A stretch of 64,000 nucleotides of DNA from Psychrobacillus mangrovi (GCF_037104765.1 NZ_JBAWSY010000011.1:1-64000), one strand, 5' to 3'; shown: positions 36,380 through 46,001, counted from the first letter of the stretch. Numbers and translations are program-made. The notes: generated by a model not told the origin, from the sequence alone.

Positions 36380-37768
36380 TTATTCTACTGTTTGTGTTTC
36401 TAATGGTGCATTATAAACTTCTTTGTCTAATTCACCCGTCATTTTTGCAGTTGTAACACCTGCAGTCATCGATCCACTCACGTTTACAGCTGTTCGTGCC
36501 ATATCAATTAATGGCTCTACCGAAACGAGTAAGCCCGCTAAAGCAACTGGTAAATTCAAAGCAGAAAGTACAAGGATTGCGGCAAATGTTGCTCCACCAC
36601 CTACACCTGCTACTCCAAAAGAACTGATAGCCACTACAGCAACTACAGTAAGGATAAACATTGGGTTTAAAGGATTGATACCCTGAGATGGAGCAATCAT
36701 GAATGCTAGCATCGCTGGATAGACACCCGCACATCCATTTTGTCCGATTGACAATCCAAAGGAACCAGAGAAATTTGCAATACCTTCAGATACACCTAGT
36801 TTATTTGTTTGCGCATTAATATTAATGGGTAAAGTACCTGCACTTGAACGTGAAGTAAAAGCAAAAATTAACGGCTCTGCTGCTTTTTTCACATACGTTA
36901 TTGGATTTAAACCAGAAAGTGAAATGATGATTAAGTGGATTGCAAACATAATAGCTAATGCTACATAGGATGCTATCACGAATTTACCTAAATTATAAAT
37001 TGCCGCAAAATCAGATGTCGCAACGGTTCTAGCCATAATTGCTAAGATTCCGTATGGTGTCAATCGAAGAACAAGTGTCACAACACTCATGATAAGCGAG
37101 TACACAGCGTCGATTCCTTTTTTAATCGTAGCAGCAGTTTCACTATCTTTGCGAGCAACTCTTAAGTAGGCAAAGCCTAAAAATGCTGCAAAAATTACTA
37201 CCGCAATTGTAGATGTATCACGCGCACCAGTGAAATCTAAAAATGGATTAGCAGGAAGTAAATCAAGCATTTGCTGAGGTAGTGTTTTGTCTCCCACTTC
37301 TGCAGAACGTGCTTCATAGTCCTCTGCGCGAGCAGACTCTGCTTCACCTTGCACAATCTGATCTGCATTCAGATCAAAGATTGCTGCAGAACCAATTCCA
37401 ACAAGTGCCGCTATAGCAGTAGTTCCAATTAAAATACTTAAAACAATTGCAGCCATTTTCCCAAAATTTTTACCAATCGTCAATTTCGTAAAAGCGCCTA
37501 AAATTGAAATAAAAACTAGTGGCATTACAATCATTTGAAGTAACTTCACATAGCCAGTTCCTATCAAGTTATACCAATCTACGGATTGAGCTAACACTTC
37601 AGATGTTACACCGTAAATTAGATTCAATACTAACCCTAAAGCTATACCTAAACCTAACGCCGTAAATACGCGTTTAGAGAATGACACATGTTTCTTTTGC
37701 ATTACTATTAGAACACCGACGAACAACAGTAAGGCTGCTATATTGAGAATGATAAATAATATGTCCAT
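36380..37768 (-). CDS. tcyP: L-cystine uptake symporter TcyP (DAACS family)
   Basis: 462-residue sodium/dicarboxylate-type symporter with the family's re-entrant loops and signature (AFTSRSSAGTLPININ; FGLSIGQNGCAGVYPAMLAFM; SFGVAGVGGGATFAAILVLSALNLPVALAGLL). The sequence is closest to B. subtilis TcyP, which takes up L-cystine. Start ATG follows GGAGGTAAT. I see no S-box or T-box upstream. Confidence 0.93.
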   Translation of the reverse strand: MDILFIILNIAALLLFVGVLIVMQKKHVSFSKRVFTALGLGIALGLVLNLIYGVTSEVLAQSVDWYNLIGTGYVKLLQMIVMPLVFISILGAFTKLTIGKNFGKMAAIVLSILIGTTAIAALVGIGSAAIFDLNADQIVQGEAESARAEDYEARSAEVGDKTLPQQMLDLLPANPFLDFTGARDTSTIAVVIFAAFLGFAYLRVARKDSETAATIKKGIDAVYSLIMSVVTLVLRLTPYGILAIMARTVATSDFAAIYNLGKFVIASYVALAIMFAIHLIIISLSGLNPITYVKKAAEPLIFAFTSRSSAGTLPININAQTNKLGVSEGIANFSGSFGLSIGQNGCAGVYPAMLAFMIAPSQGINPLNPMFILTVVAVVAISSFGVAGVGGGATFAAILVLSALNLPVALAGLLVSVEPLIDMARTAVNVSGSMTAGVTTAKMTGELDKEVYNAPLETQTVE

Positions 37769-37929
37769 TTCATTACCTCCATTTTTTCACCTAACATAGA
37801 ATAATACTTTTATTCCAATAGGTCAAGTAGGTTATACTTTCTATCGCATAATGCCTAGTTTCTTCATTCTTTCCCCTAAATCGGATATACTAAAACTAAC
37901 TTCCAAAAAAATTAGAAGGAGGTGAAACT

Positions 37930-39384
37930 TTGGCGGCTAGCATTATTAGTTTAATTGTGACAGGAACAATTATTTTAAATATTTTCCTTGCCATCGCCTT
38001 AATATTTTTGGAACGCAGAGATGCATCCTCTACTTGGGCTTGGATATTGGTTTTATTTTTTGTACCTATTGTAGGTTTCGGTATTTATTTATTATTTGGA
38101 AGAAAGTTACGTAAAAAGCATTTATTCCGTTGGGAAGGTAAAAACAAAATTGGTATCGATAAATTAATAGAATTTCAAATGGAAGCGATTGAGGATGATT
38201 CGTTTGATTTTCGATTGGATGATGCCATGCATTATAAAGAATTAATTATAATGCATTTACACAATAACCAAGCTGTTTTAACTCAAGATAACAAAGTAGA
38301 TATTTTTAATGATGGTCGTGAAAAATTCAATGCACTTTTACAGGATTTAGAAAATGCAAAAGATCATATTCACATTCAATATTATATTTTCCGACTTGAT
38401 AATCTTGGTCAAGAGATTTACGAAGTTTTATTAGCGAAAGCTAAACAAGGAGTTAAAGTTCGTATTTTATATGATGACACTGGATCACGTGGATTACGGA
38501 AAAGGCAATTCAAGGAGTTAATTCATTTAGGCGGCCGTGTAGAAGCATTTTTCCCTTCTATTCTACCCCTTATTAATCCACGTATGAATTATCGTAACCA
38601 TCGAAAAATTGTCGTGATTGATGGTCGAATCGGTTATATCGGAGGATTCAATGTAGGTGATGAATATTTAGGATTAAATAAACGATTTGGTTATTGGCGT
38701 GATACACATCTAAGAATAGAAGGAAGTGCAGTACATCCACTTCAAACTCGATTCATACTCGATTGGAACCAAGCTTCCGCCGAACATGATATTGAATACT
38801 CCGATGTATTTTTCCCAGCTATTCCCATGAAAGGCTCTGTTGGTTTGCAAATTGTTTCCAGCGGACCTGATTCCGAATGGGAGCAGATCAAAAATGGATA
38901 TTTAAAACTTATTATGATGGCGAAAAAGTATATTTACATTCAAACACCATACTTCATTCCAGATGCTAGCTTTATGGATACTCTACGTATTGCTTGTCTA
39001 TCAGGTATTGATGTTCGACTAATGATTCCAAACAAGCCGGATCATATCTTCGTTTACTGGGCTACCTATTCTTATGTGGGTGAACTAATCAGAGCTGGTG
39101 CAAAAGTATATATTTATGAAAATGGATTCCTTCATACAAAAATGATAGTAATTGATGATGAAGCATCAACTGTAGGAACAGCAAATATAGATGTTCGTAG
39201 CTTTAAACTAAATTTTGAGGTTAATGCATTTATCTATGACCGCGAAACATCTCATGAGCTTGCAGAGCTTTTCGAGGAAGATATGAAGTTATCCACTCAA
39301 TTGACTATGGAACTATACGAGGAAAGAACTCGCATGATTAAGTTTAAAGAGTCTCTAGCAAGATTATTGTCCCCAATACTGTAA
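37930..39384 (+). CDS. cls: Cardiolipin synthase
   Basis: 484-residue phospholipase D superfamily enzyme: two N-terminal transmembrane helices (1-60) and two HKD motifs (NHRKIVVIDG and HTKMIVIDD with GTANID). It joins two phosphatidylglycerols into cardiolipin at the membrane. TTG start at 37930 with an ideal AGGAGGTG eight bases before. A terminator (39483-39518) follows. Confidence 0.96.
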   Translation: MAASIISLIVTGTIILNIFLAIALIFLERRDASSTWAWILVLFFVPIVGFGIYLLFGRKLRKKHLFRWEGKNKIGIDKLIEFQMEAIEDDSFDFRLDDAMHYKELIIMHLHNNQAVLTQDNKVDIFNDGREKFNALLQDLENAKDHIHIQYYIFRLDNLGQEIYEVLLAKAKQGVKVRILYDDTGSRGLRKRQFKELIHLGGRVEAFFPSILPLINPRMNYRNHRKIVVIDGRIGYIGGFNVGDEYLGLNKRFGYWRDTHLRIEGSAVHPLQTRFILDWNQASAEHDIEYSDVFFPAIPMKGSVGLQIVSSGPDSEWEQIKNGYLKLIMMAKKYIYIQTPYFIPDASFMDTLRIACLSGIDVRLMIPNKPDHIFVYWATYSYVGELIRAGAKVYIYENGFLHTKMIVIDDEASTVGTANIDVRSFKLNFEVNAFIYDRETSHELAELFEEDMKLSTQLTMELYEERTRMIKFKESLARLLSPIL

Positions 39385-39482
39385 TACGAAACGCAAGCGA
39401 TTATTAAAGAAAATGAAAACCTAAATCGACATCTATCTTTAGAATAAATTTTTCTTTACTATCTATTACCATGGTAATCAGA

Positions 39483-39518
39483 GGAGCTAGAAGTGACTGT
39501 GTCATTTCTAGCTCCTTC
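39483..39518 (+). terminator. Terminator downstream of cls
   Basis: GGAGCTAGAA / TTTCTAGCTCC stem, then TTCTTTG. About 100 bp after the cls stop. Confidence 0.8.
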
Positions 39519-39597
39519 TTTGTGCTCCTTCGTCACGTGAAGAGCAAATCCTAAAACACGAGTGGATACAGTGATGTTTTTTTAGATAGTTGATTTT

Positions 39598-39772
39598 CGT
39601 TTTAGGCGGCGACTCCTGCCGGAATAGCATGAGCTGAAGACCCTGGACTGAGCGTAGCGAAATTATTTTTTGCGACGAGCTTGCGCAGGAGCATAGCTTT
39701 TTTGCGACGAGCTTGCGCAGGAGCAAGGGAAGCGGCTGAATCCATGCCGGCGGAAAGCGTCCGCCTAAAACG
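39598..39772 (-). repeat. GC-rich palindromic interspersed element, copy D
   Basis: Perfect inverted ends CGTTTTAGGCGG / CCGCCTAAAACG. The interior matches copy C (GAGCTGAAGACCCTGGACTG, GGGAAGCGGCTGAA), but between AGCGTAGCGA and AGGGAAGC it carries an inserted pair of a 28-bp motif (39666-39725). The 39385-39917 gap has no gene. Confidence 0.85.
39666..39725 (-). repeat. Tandem pair of a 28-bp motif inserted in copy D
   Basis: Two identical 28-nt units (TTTTTTGCGACGAGC followed by TTGCGCAGGAGCA) at 39666-39693 and 39698-39725, period 32 bp. Copy C lacks them, so they look like an insertion. The same motif pair is at 46544-46606. Confidence 0.85.
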
Positions 39773-39884
39773 GAAATCGAGTGGGTCCCAGACAAAAAGC
39801 GAGTATGTGAACGAAATATCGCTCAAACACTCGCTAATAGATACCTTGATGAGTTTTTCAGTGCCCTCCCTTTAGTAAAAGAAA

Positions 39885-39916
39885 AGTCAGCATTCCTTAT
39901 TATGGAATGCTGACTT
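39885..39916. terminator. Bidirectional terminator at the end of the carboxypeptidase gene
   Basis: 12-bp perfect stem AGTCAGCATTCC / GGAATGCTGACT with A/T-runs on both sides, ending two bases from the stop codon of the minus-strand gene. Confidence 0.92.
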
Positions 39917-39917
39917 T

Positions 39918-40775
39918 TTAAAATTCGAGATATTCTTCTAAAGTTGTACCTGCTTCATAGACTTGACTTGCTAGTTGCTCACCAACATAACGGAAGTGCC
40001 ATGGCTCGTACATATATCCGGTGATTTTTTCTTTTTCTTTAGGATATCGCATGATAAAACCATAATTATGTGCATTGGCAGCGACCCATTTTCCAGCCTC
40101 TGTTTCTCCAAAGCTTTCACGCGCGAAATGTTGTTCAAAATGTTGTTCTCCTATATCAAAAGCAAGACCTGTTTGATGTTCGGAGTATCCTGGACGTGCA
40201 CTATAGCGATCCGCTGCTTCTTGCCCATCATTACTCACATATCTCTGATAAAGTGTCGTTTGATATTCAAAAGAACGATATGTACTAAATGCCACTAACA
40301 CAAAATTAGAAAGCCTTGCTTCGGCAGCCATCTCTTCAAATGCTGCTCTTGCCTCTTTACTTTCTCCTGGGTCAAACGTTGAAGGCAACGGATATTTTTT
40401 ACTTGCAATGAGAACTCCTTCGATGTATGTCGGTTCCGTTGGTAACGTTTCATTACCTATGTATCCATTTGCTCCTGACATATCTACTTCAGGCTCTTCT
40501 ACAACTGGAGGTTCGACTATCGGCTCATCTTTAGTCTGCTCTTCTGTTTCTTCTGCTTCTTCTTTTTCGATCGTGTCGATTTCTTTTCCCTCTGTGGTCT
40601 TCTCTTCTGTTTTATTAGCGAGACCTAATGATGTAAGACTTTGATCTATATTCCAATCATTTATCCCAACCCAAGTGACGATGGCTGTAACTAACAATCC
40701 CAAAATAATCCCTGAGACAATATAAGGCCATTTCTTTTGTTTTTTCTTTTTAAATAAACTTTGTCGAGAATACAT
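39918..40775 (-). CDS. D,D-carboxypeptidase, VanY/LdcB family
   Basis: 285 residues: short cytoplasmic Lys-rich N-terminus, one transmembrane helix (about 16-38), an acidic Glu/Thr-rich linker (about 55-90) and a C-terminal M15B peptidase domain with zinc ligands in SEHQTGLAFDIG and EPWHFRYVG. It would trim D-Ala (VanY) or the tetrapeptide (LdcB) from peptidoglycan outside the membrane. Start ATG 40775 is chosen because AGAAGGAAG lies just before it; codons further upstream lack a site. Confidence 0.92.
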   Translation of the reverse strand: MYSRQSLFKKKKQKKWPYIVSGIILGLLVTAIVTWVGINDWNIDQSLTSLGLANKTEEKTTEGKEIDTIEKEEAEETEEQTKDEPIVEPPVVEEPEVDMSGANGYIGNETLPTEPTYIEGVLIASKKYPLPSTFDPGESKEARAAFEEMAAEARLSNFVLVAFSTYRSFEYQTTLYQRYVSNDGQEAADRYSARPGYSEHQTGLAFDIGEQHFEQHFARESFGETEAGKWVAANAHNYGFIMRYPKEKEKITGYMYEPWHFRYVGEQLASQVYEAGTTLEEYLEF

Positions 40776-40840
40776 TGTCTTCCTTCTTTCCAATAACGAT
40801 ACTATCATTTTAACATTTTTCTACATGATTAGACGAGAAA

Positions 40841-40867
40841 ATGGGTTGTCTTTTATGGACAACCCAT
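40841..40867 (-). terminator. Terminator of the 81-residue membrane protein gene
   Basis: ATGGGTTGTC / GACAACCCAT stem followed by TTTTCTC on the minus strand. Confidence 0.7.
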
Positions 40868-40876
40868 GAACAAAAA

Positions 40877-41122
40877 TTATATTAAAATCATCCCAAGTAC
40901 TACGAAGAATAATACGATAAATAAAATAGACATACCCTTCATCCATTTGGCTTCTCGCTCAAAACCTTTTTCTTTAAAGCTGACTGCCCGATATCCATTA
41001 GTTATAGCAAATATAGCTGTCATAAAGAGAACAGCCATGTTTAAATTTCCAACTATAATAAATATTAATGAGGTAATGGCAGCCACTACAATCAGGATTC
41101 CAATAATCCAATTCCTGTTCAC
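40877..41122 (-). CDS. Small membrane protein, hypothetical
   Basis: 81 residues with three hydrophobic segments (WIIGILIVVAAITSLIFIIVG, MAVLFMTAIFAITNGYRAV, MSILFIVLFFVVLGMILI) and a short basic loop. Preceded by GAGAGGTG. No family recognised. Terminators on both sides make it a monocistronic unit. Confidence 0.75.
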   Translation of the reverse strand: MNRNWIIGILIVVAAITSLIFIIVGNLNMAVLFMTAIFAITNGYRAVSFKEKGFEREAKWMKGMSILFIVLFFVVLGMILI

Positions 41123-41142
41123 TTTTAACTACACCTCTCACG

Positions 41143-41177
41143 AAAAAAACGAAGCTATAAAAAGCTTCGTTTTTTTA
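41143..41177. terminator. Bidirectional-looking terminator of yidC
   Basis: AAAACGAAGCT / AGCTTCGTTTT stem with A- and T-runs on the two sides; it overlaps the last codon of yidC on the minus strand. Confidence 0.92.
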
Positions 41178-41942
41178 TACAGATTCTTCCGCTTTTTCTG
41201 GATGATTTGAATAAAATTTACGTCCTAAGTATGTTTGGAAGATTAATATAATTCCGCCGACTGTCCAATACAATGGTAATGCAGCCATAGAACTGAACGA
41301 GATGAACATAATCATGATAGGAGAAATATAAATCATCATTTTCATCTGTTGCTTTTGTTGCTCTGGTACCGTCCATAAAGAAACTTTTGCTTGAACAAAA
41401 TATACTACTCCCGCAATAAGTGTCATCGCAATATCCGGTGAACCTAAGTTAAACCATAAAAAAGGATGTGTTTTCACATCTGTTGAGTGCAAAATTGCAA
41501 AATATAATCCCATGACAATCGGCATTTGAATAATCATTGGTAAGCAACCCATATTCAAAGGATTTACATTATGCTTACGATATAATCCCATCATTTCTTG
41601 CTGTAAAGCCATTTGTTCTTCTTTTGACTTTGTAGCTTTTAATTTCTTTTGAATCTCATCCATTTCTGGTTTCAATTTATCCATTTTTTCTTTCATACCC
41701 TGTTGATTCTTATAGTTTTTAAGCATCAAAGGCATTAAAGCAAATCGAATAATTAATGTAATTGCTATAATAGCAAGTCCATAACTACCATTGAATATTT
41801 CTCCAAAGAAATGAAGTAAAAAATCAAAAGGTCGAACAAAAATATTATAAAAAGTACCTTCTTTATTTTCTACTCCTGAACATCCGCTTAGAACAACTGC
41901 TGCAAAGACAAGAATAGAAAGCAAACTAATCTTCTTTTTCAT
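41175..41942 (-). CDS. yidC: Membrane protein insertase YidC/Oxa1 (SpoIIIJ/MisCB type)
   Basis: 255-residue lipoprotein insertase. A signal peptide ends in LSGC (lipobox), followed by the five-helix Oxa1 core with the conserved QQEMMGLYRKHNVNPLNMGCLPMIIQMPIVMGLYFAI cytoplasmic loop/helix. It inserts proteins with or without Sec. Start ATG 41942 follows GAAGGTGA; upstream ATG at 41963 lacks a site. It is a lone gene rather than the rnpA-linked copy, so it is likely the second paralogue (MisCB/YqjG type). Confidence 0.93.
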   Translation of the reverse strand: MKKKISLLSILVFAAVVLSGCSGVENKEGTFYNIFVRPFDFLLHFFGEIFNGSYGLAIIAITLIIRFALMPLMLKNYKNQQGMKEKMDKLKPEMDEIQKKLKATKSKEEQMALQQEMMGLYRKHNVNPLNMGCLPMIIQMPIVMGLYFAILHSTDVKTHPFLWFNLGSPDIAMTLIAGVVYFVQAKVSLWTVPEQQKQQMKMMIYISPIMIMFISFSSMAALPLYWTVGGIILIFQTYLGRKFYSNHPEKAEESV

Positions 41943-42019
41943 ACATTCACCTTCATTTTTCAAACTATAACGAGTATACCTTCTATGAAGCTATTTATCA
42001 AATATAAACATAGTAATAC

Positions 42020-42811
42020 TTATACAGCTCTGCTTTCATTCGGAAAATTATATTTGAAATTAGGGTATTCATGATTATCCCTAAATTGCTTCGGTGTTAG
42101 ACCAGTATACTTTTTGAATATACGAGTGAAATAGCTTTGATTGCAAAAGTGGAATGAATCAGAAATATCGGAAATCCCTTTGTTCGTATGTCTTAGATAA
42201 TACTGGCACTCCTCTACCTTACGAATATTTAAATATTCTACTAGAGTTACCCCTGTATGTTCTCGGAAAATACGAGATAAATGACTTGTACTAATATTAA
42301 AATATTTAGCAATATCTTCAACAGTTAAATTAGTTTCGATTTCATCATTAATAAATAAAATAACTTTATTCACTGTTTGATGACCAAATGACGGTTTTTT
42401 TCTTTCTGTAATAACTAATACAAAAAACTCTACTAGTTCATCTGCACATTGTAGAAATTGTGCATCGCTCATTTTAGTTTCTATTACATTGACACTAGCA
42501 ATATTAAACGCCATTACTTTATCAGAGGGCACTTGGCTTTCTTGTAATTTCCTAGCCATTACAGCGACTAATTGTATGTAGTAATTTTTCACATACATAA
42601 TCATTAACTTCTCAGCTCTAATAATAATTAAATCTATAATCTCTCGTAACACTTTTTTAGCTTCTTCAAGCTCGAAAGCATACATGTGAAGAAATAATTT
42701 TTTTTCTAGATCTAAAAACAAGCTCAAGCCTTCGATGCTGTTAATAACACTTATTTCTTTTGTATACGCTTTTGAAAAGCTTTCTAAAAAAACCTTTTGT
42801 GAGTATTGCAT
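42020..42811 (-). CDS. AraC-family transcriptional regulator
   Basis: 263 residues. The C-terminal ~100 residues hold the two HTH units of AraC/XylS (LTVEDIAKYFNISTSHLSRIFREHTG and GISDISDSFHFCNQSYFTRIFKKYTGLTPKQFR). The N-terminal ~150 residues are helical with no recognised ligand domain. Neighbours do not indicate a target operon. Confidence 0.9.
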   Translation of the reverse strand: MQYSQKVFLESFSKAYTKEISVINSIEGLSLFLDLEKKLFLHMYAFELEEAKKVLREIIDLIIIRAEKLMIMYVKNYYIQLVAVMARKLQESQVPSDKVMAFNIASVNVIETKMSDAQFLQCADELVEFFVLVITERKKPSFGHQTVNKVILFINDEIETNLTVEDIAKYFNISTSHLSRIFREHTGVTLVEYLNIRKVEECQYYLRHTNKGISDISDSFHFCNQSYFTRIFKKYTGLTPKQFRDNHEYPNFKYNFPNESRAV

Positions 42812-42920
42812 ATGGACCTCATCTTTCTTTTTTAATGGTACTTTTGGTATTGTTCCTATTGGGTATGTAGTATCATTTTATAACACTTTCTTGGAAATTG
42901 GAAACATTTATGATGTTTTT

Positions 42921-43811
42921 TTAGCTATTTTTTGGAATTAACATTTCTAAGTGTTTTGGAAGTACTTTCATTTCAAAAGGTGTACATATACCTTCGTCCC
43001 CATCAACGTTGCAAAATAACGGGCGATCTGACTCCATGTAAACATTTTTAGTCGTAATGACCTCTACTCCATCGTCTTCTTTTAATGTGCCCAATAAAAT
43101 TTTCGTACCCATTCGTACAATAGAAGCAATACCAGACTTTTTAAAAATGTACACATGAAGTAATCCATCATTAATCTCAGCATTCGTAATCATCTTTTCA
43201 AATCCACCTACTGAATTTGTTAAGCCAATTAATATAAGGATGGCTGTCCCTTTCCAGGTCCCATGGTCATGTTGTATGGTAAAACCTACCTCTTCATTAG
43301 ATATAACTACTTTTGCCCCCTCTAGTAAATATGCCAAAGAGCCTAGTTTTGTTTTTTTCTCAATGGAAGTGTTCGCTACACTACTAGCTATCTCCCCAAT
43401 GGCAACAATATTCCCAAAATATTTATTGCCAATTTGAGCTATATCTACAAGCTCTGTATTGGACATCTTTAATGCCTCGATTGCAATATCTGGCTCTAAA
43501 GGAATTCCAATCGCTCGTGCGAAGTCATTAACTGTCCCAAGAGGTATTACTGAAAATACTGGACGATAAGGTTGATTGGCAAGTCCATTTATTACTTCAT
43601 TTATCGTTCCATCTCCACCCATAGCTACAAGGAACTCAATTTTCTCTTCACAAGCTTGTTTTGCAAATATAGTAGCATCATCTTTTTTTTCTGTTTCTTT
43701 TTCAACTATTTTATATCCAAGTGCATCGAGAACTGTAAGAGCCCTTTCTTTATATGTTTCGGCTTCTTCCTTCCCGGATGAAGGATTAAATATTATCATT
43801 GCTTTTTTCAA
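42921..43811 (-). CDS. Diacylglycerol kinase-like lipid kinase (DagK/YegS family)
   Basis: 296 residues with the DAGKc nucleotide motif MGGDGTINEVINGL, IIFNPSSGK at the N-terminus and IPLGTVNDFARAIGIP. DgkB-type enzymes recycle diacylglycerol into phosphatidic acid; other members make different lipid phosphates, so the substrate is not certain. GGAGGTAAATTAATTG precedes the start. Confidence 0.9.
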   Translation of the reverse strand: MKKAMIIFNPSSGKEEAETYKERALTVLDALGYKIVEKETEKKDDATIFAKQACEEKIEFLVAMGGDGTINEVINGLANQPYRPVFSVIPLGTVNDFARAIGIPLEPDIAIEALKMSNTELVDIAQIGNKYFGNIVAIGEIASSVANTSIEKKTKLGSLAYLLEGAKVVISNEEVGFTIQHDHGTWKGTAILILIGLTNSVGGFEKMITNAEINDGLLHVYIFKKSGIASIVRMGTKILLGTLKEDDGVEVITTKNVYMESDRPLFCNVDGDEGICTPFEMKVLPKHLEMLIPKNS

Positions 43812-43935
43812 TTAATTTACCTCCTTTATTAGAAATTTTTATTTCTCTAATACCCTATTTACCTATTTTGAAACAGATTACATAATAAAAAAGTGCTAAA
43901 CTATAGGAAAGCTTAAATAGAAATGAGGAATATGC

Positions 43936-45078
43936 TTGCGCGTATTTATATACATAATTATCTTTTTTTCTTTTTTTGATTTATTTTCACAGTTGCCTAT
44001 CATGAGTCCTTTTGCAAAATCACTAGGAGCAACGCCCTTCGTAACAGGCTTAGTTGTAGGGATGTATTCATTTTCAAATACAATCGGAAATGTTATCTCA
44101 GGTTTTTTAACCGATAAGAAAGGTCCTTATTATATATTAATCATCGGTCTTTTCACTACAAGTATTTCCCTCTTTATGTATCAAGGAGTAAATGACCCAG
44201 TAGGTCTATTAATTGTTCGCTTTATCCATGGATTAGTTGCTGGACTTGTTGTCCCTTCAGCCTTTACGTATTCAGCAAATCAAACTTCAGCTGAAAAGCG
44301 CGGGAAAGGTGTTGCATTATCAGGAGCATTTGTAGGACTAGCAGCTATTTTAGGACCTGCTATGAGTGGAATAATGGCTAGTAAAAGAGAAGAAGTATTT
44401 GTCTTAAATATTACTGGATCTATTATGCTGATTCTGAGTATTTTATCAGTTTTCTTATTAAGAACTGTATCGATTAATAAAAAGATGGAGAAATCTGTTT
44501 CTGTAACAGTAGGGTGCCTTTTCACAAAGAGTGATTTGGTAAAAGCTTTTGCTGGCGCATTTTTCTTGATGTTTTCGCAAGGTGTACTAGCCTATATGCT
44601 CCCTTTAAAGGTACTGCATCTAGGATTTGATTCAAAAACAAGTGGACTATTACTGAGTACTTTTGGCTTTGTGGCAATTTTAGTCTTTATATTACCTATT
44701 AATCAATTATTCGATCAGGTTAAACCTATTAAAACACTTGCTTTCGGGATGGGATTAATGGGGATAAGCATGCTTTTACTAGGGCAGATTGATACATTGC
44801 AATGGCTATATGTTGGAATGGGGTTTTATGGAGTAGGGTTTGGATTTTTATTTCCCTCTATTAATTCATTACTGATTGATTCTACAGAAGCAGCTTATCG
44901 CGGAAAGGCTTACGGATATTTTTATGCCTTTTTTTCAATAGGTGTGGTAGTTGGTTCAAGTGTTACTGGACTTTTACAACTAACTGCAAACGGTGGTTTT
45001 TTGTTAGCAGGTGGAATGTTAGTTTGTTTGTCAGCATTATTTATGATTAAAGAAAAGAATAAATTAGGATCCCCTTGA
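43936..45078 (+). CDS. MFS transporter, DHA1-like
   Basis: 380 residues, 11-12 helices; motif A GFLTDKKGPYYILI, motif C-like GPAMSGIM. It starts TTG at 43936 with TGAGGA nine bases before; an ATG at 43931 is in another frame. The N-terminus is unusually hydrophobic with no basic leader. Substrate unknown. Confidence 0.85.
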   Translation: MRVFIYIIIFFSFFDLFSQLPIMSPFAKSLGATPFVTGLVVGMYSFSNTIGNVISGFLTDKKGPYYILIIGLFTTSISLFMYQGVNDPVGLLIVRFIHGLVAGLVVPSAFTYSANQTSAEKRGKGVALSGAFVGLAAILGPAMSGIMASKREEVFVLNITGSIMLILSILSVFLLRTVSINKKMEKSVSVTVGCLFTKSDLVKAFAGAFFLMFSQGVLAYMLPLKVLHLGFDSKTSGLLLSTFGFVAILVFILPINQLFDQVKPIKTLAFGMGLMGISMLLLGQIDTLQWLYVGMGFYGVGFGFLFPSINSLLIDSTEAAYRGKAYGYFYAFFSIGVVVGSSVTGLLQLTANGGFLLAGGMLVCLSALFMIKEKNKLGSP

Positions 45079-45092
45079 CGGAGACCCTTCTA

Positions 45093-45404
45093 TTAAGAAT
45101 TCACTTCATTATACTCTGATGTTTTCTTGTCCTTATTCTGAACTTCATCGTTATAGTATTGCACACTTGTCATCGCACCTTCGTCTACCATCTTGTTATC
45201 GGGAGTATCGTGCGGATCTGGGTGTCCTGCAGCCGTTAAATCAGATTGATTATGTTTTTGTGCTTCCATAAATGAATTGACCTTTGCTTTCGTATTATTA
45301 AATGCAACCATCGCTTTATCACGATTTTCTTTTTTACTAAAATATGCATAGGCACCAGCAGCAAGTCCTGCTAGTAGTAATGTGTTACTTTTTCCTTTAG
45401 CCAT
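45093..45404 (-). CDS. YtxH-like small protein, hypothetical
   Basis: 103 residues: a short N-terminal hydrophobic segment (LLLAGLAAGAYAYF) followed by a charged hydrophilic body (KKENRDKAMVAFNNTKAKVNSFMEAQKH) and an acidic, Asn/Asp-rich tail. It resembles the general organisation of YtxH-type stress proteins. AGGAGGTAC precedes the start. A possible sigma-B-like promoter is at 45440-45464. Confidence 0.75.
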   Translation of the reverse strand: MAKGKSNTLLLAGLAAGAYAYFSKKENRDKAMVAFNNTKAKVNSFMEAQKHNQSDLTAAGHPDPHDTPDNKMVDEGAMTSVQYYNDEVQNKDKKTSEYNEVNS

Positions 45405-45439
45405 GATATGTACCTCCTAATTAATGTTCTACTTTATAC

Positions 45440-45464
45440 TTACCCTTTATTTCTAAACTTACAC
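45440..45464 (-). promoter_or_regulatory. Possible sigma-B-like promoter of the YtxH-like gene
   Basis: On the minus strand GTGTAA (45459-45464), 13 bp, then GGGTAA (45440-45445). It fits the sigma-B pattern loosely and overlaps the end of the upstream acetyltransferase gene. Confidence 0.4.
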
Positions 45465-45908
45465 TTTTTTATTTCTAACCATATAAACATGAGGAATTCC
45501 ATCTTCATCAAATTCATCCGAGTTAGTTTGAAAGCCAAAAGAACTGTAGAAATTTTTCAAATGACTTTGAGCACATAGTTGAATCGTTTCAACTCTATAG
45601 ATACGTTCTGCTTCTTCTAACGCTTTATTCATTAATTGTCTTGCAATGCCTGTCCCACGTGCCTTTTCTTTCACAATTACTCTGCCAATAGAACATACAT
45701 CATATTTTTCTCCTGGTGGAAGTAATCGACAATAGGCTATTACTTCATTATCTTTGATAGCATATAAATGCAAAGCATTTTGGTCAGATGTATCCAATTC
45801 AGGGTAAGCGCAACTTTGTTCTACTACAAAGACATCTACGCGTAGCTTGAGTATTTCATACAATCGGTATACATCCAATTCATCAAATTTTAGTAAATTC
45901 CATTCCAT
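45459..45908 (-). CDS. GNAT acetyltransferase, ElaA family
   Basis: 149-residue ElaA-like GNAT: LRVDVFVVEQSCAYPELDTSDQNALHL is the family hallmark, and the CoA loop is VKEKARGTGIARQLM. The substrate is unknown. AAGGTGGGG precedes the ATG. Confidence 0.88.
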   Translation of the reverse strand: MEWNLLKFDELDVYRLYEILKLRVDVFVVEQSCAYPELDTSDQNALHLYAIKDNEVIAYCRLLPPGEKYDVCSIGRVIVKEKARGTGIARQLMNKALEEAERIYRVETIQLCAQSHLKNFYSSFGFQTNSDEFDEDGIPHVYMVRNKKV

Positions 45909-46001
45909 TTAAACCCCACCTTTCATTTTTATTATCACACAATGGTAGAAGATTGATATTATTTTTGTTATGATTACAAAAAGAATTTAGAGGTGACTCA
46001 A

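Noticed and set aside
39508..39826. Open frames in the GC-rich elements (also 30777-31004)
   Set aside because: Similarity in peptide sequence reflects repeated DNA only; no start signals.
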